64,000 nt of DNA from Paenibacillus sp. FSL K6-0276. Its GTDB lineage: Bacteria > Bacillota > Bacilli > Paenibacillales > Paenibacillaceae. Shown piece by piece: positions 59,251-64,000 of this stretch. The stretch is from assembly GCF_037977235.1 (NCBI RefSeq), contig NZ_CP150276.1, forward strand, positions 2,108,001 through 2,172,000. Reading direction: 5' to 3'. Position numbers and translations under genes: made by a program. The notes under the pieces are model-generated. The model did no database searches. It had not been told where the DNA came from and worked only from the letters and a program-made list of their open reading frames with translations. The first letter of the stretch is position 1. Each line of letters starts with the position of its first letter.

Positions 59251-61545
59251 ATGTTAGAACCTTTATTTCAACCTACCAGCGGCGTACTCGACCTGTCATA
59301 TGGGCCAGATGAACATTCAGATGTTGGAGAGAACCCTCCGCGGTTTACTTGGATGCCTGCATGTCTGGAAGAGAGTATGTATGAGCTGCAGATCTCCTCA
59401 AACACTGAATTTGAGTCTGAAGGCATCTTGACCTACAGTCGAATTCCCTATAATTTGTTTACCCCGGATAAGCCATTGGCGCCTGGTTCGTATTATTGGC
59501 GATACAGTCTTATCGGGGAGAATGATATCCGTTCCGAATGGAGTAAAGTAAGAGCTTTTGTGGTGGAGGATGACTTGCCGTTGACACCTCTGCCCTCCCG
59601 AACAGAACGATATTCAGCTGCTTCCGCCAACCATCCGCGGCTTTGGCTTCAAGCGGAACAACTTCCGTCTTACCGGGAAGTTGTCCGCCAAGACCCAATC
59701 TCAACTGGCTGGGATGACTTCCTGAAGTATTCCGTTCTACCCTGGACAGAGCGCGATCTAATTCCCGAGCCTGCACCGTATCCAGATAATAAGCGTGTCG
59801 CCAAACTATGGCGGCAGATGTATATGGACTGCCAGGAAGTTTTCTATGCTGTCCGACATCTTGCTATAGCTGGAGTTGTATTGGAGGACGAGGCGCTTAT
59901 CGCCAAAGCTAGAGAGTGGCTGCTTCATGCTGCAAGCTGGAATACGGACGGTACCACCAGCCGGGATTACAATGATGAATGCTCTTTTCGCATAGCCGGA
60001 GCGTTGGCATGGGGCTATGATTGGCTTCACGGCTCTCTGACGGAAGAAGAACGTCTTAAGGTAAGGCAGGCGCTACTGCGAAGAACCGGGCAGATCGCTT
60101 TCCATGTCATCGAACGTTCCCGAATCCATCAAGTTCCTTATGACAGCCATGCTATCCGCTCTTTATCCTCTGTGCTCGTTCCCTGTTGTATTTCCATGTT
60201 GGGCGAGGAGGAGAAGGCACAGGAATGGCTTGATTATACGCTGGAGTACTTCTCCGCCATGTATACCCCATGGGGTGGCAAAGATGGCGGGTGGGCCGAA
60301 GGTCCGATGTATTGGACCACTCAGATGGCTTTCGTTACGGAGGCGCTCAATCTAATTCGCAAATACATGGCAATCAATTTCTATGACCGTCCTTTCTTTC
60401 GCAAAACCGGTGACTTTCCGCTCTATTGCTTCAGTCCGGATACCGTGAGGGCCAGCTTCGGCGATCAATCGTCACTGGGAGATCCGGTCAATCTCAAGAC
60501 GGGCTTCAATATCCGCCAATTCGCCGGTTTAACCGGGAATGGACAATACCAGTGGTATTTTGAGCAAACTAAGGAACTGAATCCTGACACCCAGATGATC
60601 TTCTATAACTACGGTTGGTGGGATTTCAGGTTCGATGAGATGGTTTATCGCACGGATTATCCGCAGATTTCTTCAGAGCCACCGGTGGCTGCAGAACCTC
60701 TGAAGTGGTTTCAGGATGTGGGATGGGTCGCCATGCATCATCGGATGGAGGATCCGCAGGAACATATCATGCTGTTGGCCAAGAGCAGCCGTTACGGCTC
60801 CGTGAGCCATAGCCATGGGGATCAAAACGCCTTCCTGCTGCATGCCTTCGGCGAGCCTTTGGCTATTGAAAGCGGCCATTACGTTGCATTCAACAGTACG
60901 ATGCATATGCAGTGGCGCAGGCAGACCCGTTCCAAGAACGTAATTCTTATTGACGGCAAAGGTCAATATGCTGGCACGGACAAGTCGAAGAACATGGCAG
61001 CCTACGGCAAGGTGTTGAAGGCGTACAGTACGCCTGGGATCAACTACACGCAAATGGATGCAACCGAAGCCTACCGCGAGAATGTACCCTATATCAAGCG
61101 ATATGTGCGGGAAATATTCTTCTTTGATAGCGCTTACTTTGTTATCGCAGATAGTGTCGATCTGGAACGTCCGGGAAAATTGGATTGGCTGTTTCATACG
61201 CTTTATCCTATGAAGTTGAAGGATCAATCTTTTAAAGTAAATGGTAAAAAAGCTCAAATGGAGGGCAGATTTGTCTATAGTTCCTCGGGAGAAATGGCGC
61301 TTAGCCAAAACAATCAATTTACCGATGTAGATCCGGAGGAATGGGAAGGGCTGCCCGAGCATTGGCATTTGACTGCATCTACCCAAGAGGCCGTAAGTCA
61401 TCGGATCGTTACTCTTCTGATTCCCCAAAAATCAGGAAGCCGGGATTACGTATCGTACTTTATGGACGATCAGGACCATGGGGTTCATGTCTACTTTACG
61501 AATCAGGGGGTTACCCACCGGGTTGAGATTCCAAAAGCTTATTAG
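59251..61545 (+). CDS. Heparinase II/III-family lyase with N-terminal DUF4962 (PL21-like) (2)
   Basis: 764 residues, no signal peptide. Residues 1-120 form a fibronectin-like domain (NPPRFTWMPACLEESMYELQ), then a DUF4962 toroid (ECSFRIAGALAWGYDWLHGS, VPYDSHAIRSLSSVLVPCC, GWAEGPMYWTTQ). The C-terminal beta-sandwich has YGSVSHSHGDQNAFLLHAFG, the His-rich catalytic block. The layout resembles Pedobacter heparinase II (PL21). Distinct from lyase 1, so the two may cut different linkages. Two bases after lyase 1, with GGAGGAG. Confidence 0.83.
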   Translation: MLEPLFQPTSGVLDLSYGPDEHSDVGENPPRFTWMPACLEESMYELQISSNTEFESEGILTYSRIPYNLFTPDKPLAPGSYYWRYSLIGENDIRSEWSKVRAFVVEDDLPLTPLPSRTERYSAASANHPRLWLQAEQLPSYREVVRQDPISTGWDDFLKYSVLPWTERDLIPEPAPYPDNKRVAKLWRQMYMDCQEVFYAVRHLAIAGVVLEDEALIAKAREWLLHAASWNTDGTTSRDYNDECSFRIAGALAWGYDWLHGSLTEEERLKVRQALLRRTGQIAFHVIERSRIHQVPYDSHAIRSLSSVLVPCCISMLGEEEKAQEWLDYTLEYFSAMYTPWGGKDGGWAEGPMYWTTQMAFVTEALNLIRKYMAINFYDRPFFRKTGDFPLYCFSPDTVRASFGDQSSLGDPVNLKTGFNIRQFAGLTGNGQYQWYFEQTKELNPDTQMIFYNYGWWDFRFDEMVYRTDYPQISSEPPVAAEPLKWFQDVGWVAMHHRMEDPQEHIMLLAKSSRYGSVSHSHGDQNAFLLHAFGEPLAIESGHYVAFNSTMHMQWRRQTRSKNVILIDGKGQYAGTDKSKNMAAYGKVLKAYSTPGINYTQMDATEAYRENVPYIKRYVREIFFFDSAYFVIADSVDLERPGKLDWLFHTLYPMKLKDQSFKVNGKKAQMEGRFVYSSSGEMALSQNNQFTDVDPEEWEGLPEHWHLTASTQEAVSHRIVTLLIPQKSGSRDYVSYFMDDQDHGVHVYFTNQGVTHRVEIPKAY

Positions 61546-61603
61546 TCTTAAAATATCTTCATTTTACGTATGACACCCCATTGTACAAGGAGAGGGTTAT
61601 ATT

Positions 61604-63160
61604 ATGAAAAAATGGATTGGCATCTGTCTGGCTACCGTAATGGGTGCTACCGTTGTTGCAGGTTGCTCGAACAAGGACAAAGAAGAGACTGCTGGGGGCG
61701 CGTCAAATACGCCGCAGAAAACTGAATTCTCGATCTCGATGCGGACGCTGGCTTTTAACTATGTTGAGAAATCACCCGATCTAAATAAGGACAAATGGGT
61801 GAAAAAGCTGGAGGAGATGACAAACACCGACTTGGATATTGTGTTGGTTCCTCATAAAGAGTTCGAGCAGAAAATGGTGCAGATGTTCGCCACTAATGAT
61901 ATACCGGATGTCGTTCAAGGATCGGGTGGTGTAAATGGCAAGGAAATGGCTGGTTCCGTTGAAGCTGGTGTGTTCATGCCCTTGGATGATCTGCTGCAGC
62001 AAAACGGCCAGAACCTGTTGAAAGTAATACCGAAGGAAGCTTGGGAGAACGTCACCTATCAAGGGAAAATCTACGCAATACCGGAGTTTCTGTCCAATCC
62101 ATCCCGCCGGGCGACTTGGATTCGCAAGGACCTGCTGGATCAAACCGGCTTGCAGGTTCCAAAAACGGTCGATGAGTACTTGACTGTGTTGCGTGCCTTC
62201 AAAAAGCTGGGGATAGAGAACCCGTACATGGGTCGTCAAGATTTTAAATATGCTGACGCTTTCTTTGGCGCTTATGATGTTTTTCCGTACCTGACTATGT
62301 TCGAGGAAGTAAACGGCCAGGTTCAGCCGAAGTTTATGGATAGTGAAAATATGATGAAGGCGTTACAAACCTACAACACCATGTATACAGAGGGTTTGAT
62401 CAACAAGGAATTCGCCACCATCAACCCGACCAACTACAAAAATGCGATTCTCTCAGGCAAAGCGGGCATGTGGACGATGAATGCCAACGAGCTTCTGCAG
62501 TGGGAGCAGCAATTGAAGGCTACGACGCCATCCGCCAAGCTGGAGATTATTCCTTCGCCAGTGGGACCTGATGGAAAAGGTGGCTCCTACTTGTACGGCT
62601 CTGCCACGCGCACCTACTTTATCAAGGAAGGTACGAAGAATGCTGCGGATATCGTGAAATTTTTTGACTGGATGCTGAGCGAAGAGGCAGAAACCTTCTT
62701 TACCTTTGGGATCAAGGACGAAACCTATAAGGAAGAGAACGGCAAAATCGTATACACTTCTCCTACGGATTCCGCCGCTATAGATGAGGAGCGCTACCGT
62801 CAGTCTTTCCTCTGGATGGTGCAGGATACTACTTATAACAAGGGTGTCCTTAACATGACAGAAGAAGGCAGAAGCTTGATCAATGTATATGAAACCATTC
62901 TGGCTAACGAAGGCCGTGACGGAATTCAGTTTGACCCGCGGCTAGATGCCTTGGTAAAGAATCCAGACATTGCACCTAACTCGGACACGGCTCCTCCGGT
63001 ACTACTGACGCACATGGTAAAGATGGTATATGGCAAGGAGCCTATCAGCGACTGGCCGAAGGTTGTGGAAGAGTGGCTTTCCAAGGGCGGCAACGATGTC
63101 ATCAAGGAAGCTACGGAAAAATATAATAATAAAGTAGGCGCCACCATGCCACGCAGATAA
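61604..63160 (+). CDS. Extracellular solute-binding lipoprotein (family 1, LipO/LplA-like)
   Basis: 518 residues. Lipoprotein signal peptide MKKWIGICLATVMGATVVAG with the lipid-attachment Cys at 21, then a family 1 sugar-binding domain (NTDLDIVLVPHKEFEQKMVQ, DVVQGSGGVNG, AGMWTMNANELLQ). It should present an oligosaccharide to the LplB/YtcP-like permeases. Unusually it is the last gene of the locus, far from the permeases; in most such operons it is first or adjacent. AGGAGAGGG precedes the ATG. Confidence 0.9.
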   Translation: MKKWIGICLATVMGATVVAGCSNKDKEETAGGASNTPQKTEFSISMRTLAFNYVEKSPDLNKDKWVKKLEEMTNTDLDIVLVPHKEFEQKMVQMFATNDIPDVVQGSGGVNGKEMAGSVEAGVFMPLDDLLQQNGQNLLKVIPKEAWENVTYQGKIYAIPEFLSNPSRRATWIRKDLLDQTGLQVPKTVDEYLTVLRAFKKLGIENPYMGRQDFKYADAFFGAYDVFPYLTMFEEVNGQVQPKFMDSENMMKALQTYNTMYTEGLINKEFATINPTNYKNAILSGKAGMWTMNANELLQWEQQLKATTPSAKLEIIPSPVGPDGKGGSYLYGSATRTYFIKEGTKNAADIVKFFDWMLSEEAETFFTFGIKDETYKEENGKIVYTSPTDSAAIDEERYRQSFLWMVQDTTYNKGVLNMTEEGRSLINVYETILANEGRDGIQFDPRLDALVKNPDIAPNSDTAPPVLLTHMVKMVYGKEPISDWPKVVEEWLSKGGNDVIKEATEKYNNKVGATMPRR

Positions 63161-63171
63161 ACTTACCCTCC

Positions 63172-63202
63172 AGAGGAGCTGACGGTTAAACCGGGCTCCT
63201 CT
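63172..63202 (+). terminator. Hairpin after the binding-protein gene
   Basis: AGAGGAGC pairs with GCTCCTCT, inner CGG with CCG, but no T run follows; a weak or Rho-type end is possible. Confidence 0.45.
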
Positions 63203-63319
63203 TAAGGTTGTAGAAGGCAATATCTATACATATTAAAAAGCGGATTTTCTGTATAAAAAGGAAAAACACTCCAATCAACGAATACTATATATCATTGAAA
63301 ATATGAGGTGGGAATTTCT

Positions 63320-64000
63320 ATGAGAGTAGGCGTATTGGGTCCTTCTGAAGATGAAATTAATCCGTTTATTGATAAACTGAAAAATCCGACAATCACAAAA
63401 CACATCATGCTAAATTTTTATTCAAGTCAATATCATGATGTTTCGGTAGTAGCTGCCTTTTGTGGGGTTGGTAAAGTAAACGCTGCAATAGCCACCCAAG
63501 TAATGATTGATAAATTTCAAGTGGATTCAATCATTTTAACTGGCGTTGCCGGTTCATTAAACGATAATCTTCAGTTGGGTGATGTTGTCGTCTCGACAGA
63601 AGTCGCTCATCATGATGTGGTTCCAGAAATTATTACTGAATATCATCCTTGGTTAGAGGATCAGTACATAAAAGCTAATGAAGAACTAATAGAAAAATGT
63701 ATTAGGATAATTGAGTCAGATAGACTGGGCTTTACATGTCATTTCGGAAGAATCATAACCGGAGAAACGTTTATTACCCATCAACAAAGAAATAGATTAA
63801 TTGATAAACATCAGGCTATGTGTGTTGACATGGAAAGTGCCAGTGTAGCTCAAGTGTGTTACATAAACAACATTCCATTTATTGTGATTCGAGCGATCAC
63901 GGATAATGCGGATAGTGATGCGCCGGAATCTTTTGAGGTCAACGTGAAAGCTGCAGCATTAAATTCAATGAAGCTTGTAGAGAACCTGCTAATTCATTAA
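63320..64000 (+). CDS. mtnN: 5'-methylthioadenosine/S-adenosylhomocysteine nucleosidase
   Basis: 226 residues, complete: the stop is the last codon of the window. Splits MTA and SAH to adenine and a thioribose or ribosyl-homocysteine in methionine recycling. N-terminal RVGVLGPSEDEINPF, ILTGVAGSLNDNLQLGDVVV, GETFI, VDMESASVAQVCY and the catalytic Asp region RAITDNADSDAP are all typical. Start ATG 63320 with GAGGTGGGA. Its codons are visibly more A+T-rich than the preceding locus, so it may have a different origin. No lu/met genes are seen beside it. Confidence 0.9.
   Translation: MRVGVLGPSEDEINPFIDKLKNPTITKHIMLNFYSSQYHDVSVVAAFCGVGKVNAAIATQVMIDKFQVDSIILTGVAGSLNDNLQLGDVVVSTEVAHHDVVPEIITEYHPWLEDQYIKANEELIEKCIRIIESDRLGFTCHFGRIITGETFITHQQRNRLIDKHQAMCVDMESASVAQVCYINNIPFIVIRAITDNADSDAPESFEVNVKAAALNSMKLVENLLIH

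Noticed and set aside
60673..61428. 251-codon minus-strand ORF opposite lyase 2
   Set aside because: The largest shadow ORF in the window, but antisense to a clear domain, with no start signals and unnatural composition.

Overview
The window looks like chromosome from a Gram-positive, endospore-forming Bacillales bacterium, most likely Paenibacillus. Reasons: the hemE-hemH-hemY order, strong AGGAGG-type ribosome binding sites with frequent TTG and GTG starts, a YtpB-type terpene synthase, YesM/YesN-type two-component genes, LplB/YtcP-type sugar permeases with no local ATPase, and many hairpin-plus-U terminators. No rRNA, tRNA, CRISPR array, transposase or prophage gene was seen. All assignments come from reading the sequence; no database search was run.

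Layout. 1-2647: end of the heme operon (hemE partial, hemH, hemY). 2748-9689: a CapA-like protein, a glycerophosphodiester phosphodiesterase, an FAH-family enzyme, a DUF92 membrane protein, a TetR regulator, an ABC-F ATPase and a TPR protein. 9744-14514 (minus): LapA-like/M42 peptidase/phosphodiester-glycosidase operon, PepF, and two small genes. 14689-22988: cold shock protein, MFS transporter, YtpB-like terpene synthase, pfkA, MATE transporter, DUF4015 protein, YitT-family protein. 23321-30659: DEAD-box helicase with a long structured leader, DUF624 protein, a likely 6S RNA, thiol peroxidase, rhomboid protease, GltC-like regulator, YugP-like peptidase and MerR regulator. 31206-34459: ammonium transporter, GlnD-like nucleotidyltransferase and exonuclease operon. 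34441-47036: JAMM protein, ResA-like thioredoxin, citramalate synthase, DNA polymerase IV, ferredoxin, L,D-transpeptidase, pyrD, small alarmone synthetase, RNA modification enzymes and a HAD phosphatase.

From about 47.1 kb the window looks accessory. An A+T-rich stretch with a decayed reading frame leads into a compact O2/NO-detoxification operon (flavodiiron protein, FAD-dependent rubredoxin reductase, rubredoxin, Crp/Fnr regulator). Then comes a 12-kb one-strand uronate-polysaccharide locus (51414-63160): a 4-oxalocrotonate-tautomerase-like protein, two permeases, response regulator, sensor kinase, SDR, two heparinase II/III-family lyases without signal peptides, and a lipoprotein binding protein. 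The locus reads as import of oligosaccharides, cleavage in the cytoplasm and reduction of the unsaturated product. The last gene is an MTA/SAH nucleosidase that ends exactly at the window edge.

Most interesting observations: (i) a four-copy, ~100-nt intergenic element made of two hairpins, whose stems are kept while the sequence changes; (ii) the tautomerase/two-lyase/SDR locus with its cytoplasmic logic; (iii) the flavodiiron operon with matching palindromes and its own Fnr-type regulator; (iv) an ammonium transporter co-transcribed with a GlnD-like protein but no PII, with a GlnR/TnrA-type box placed downstream of the promoter; (v) an excludon-like convergent overlap at 34.4-35.0 kb.
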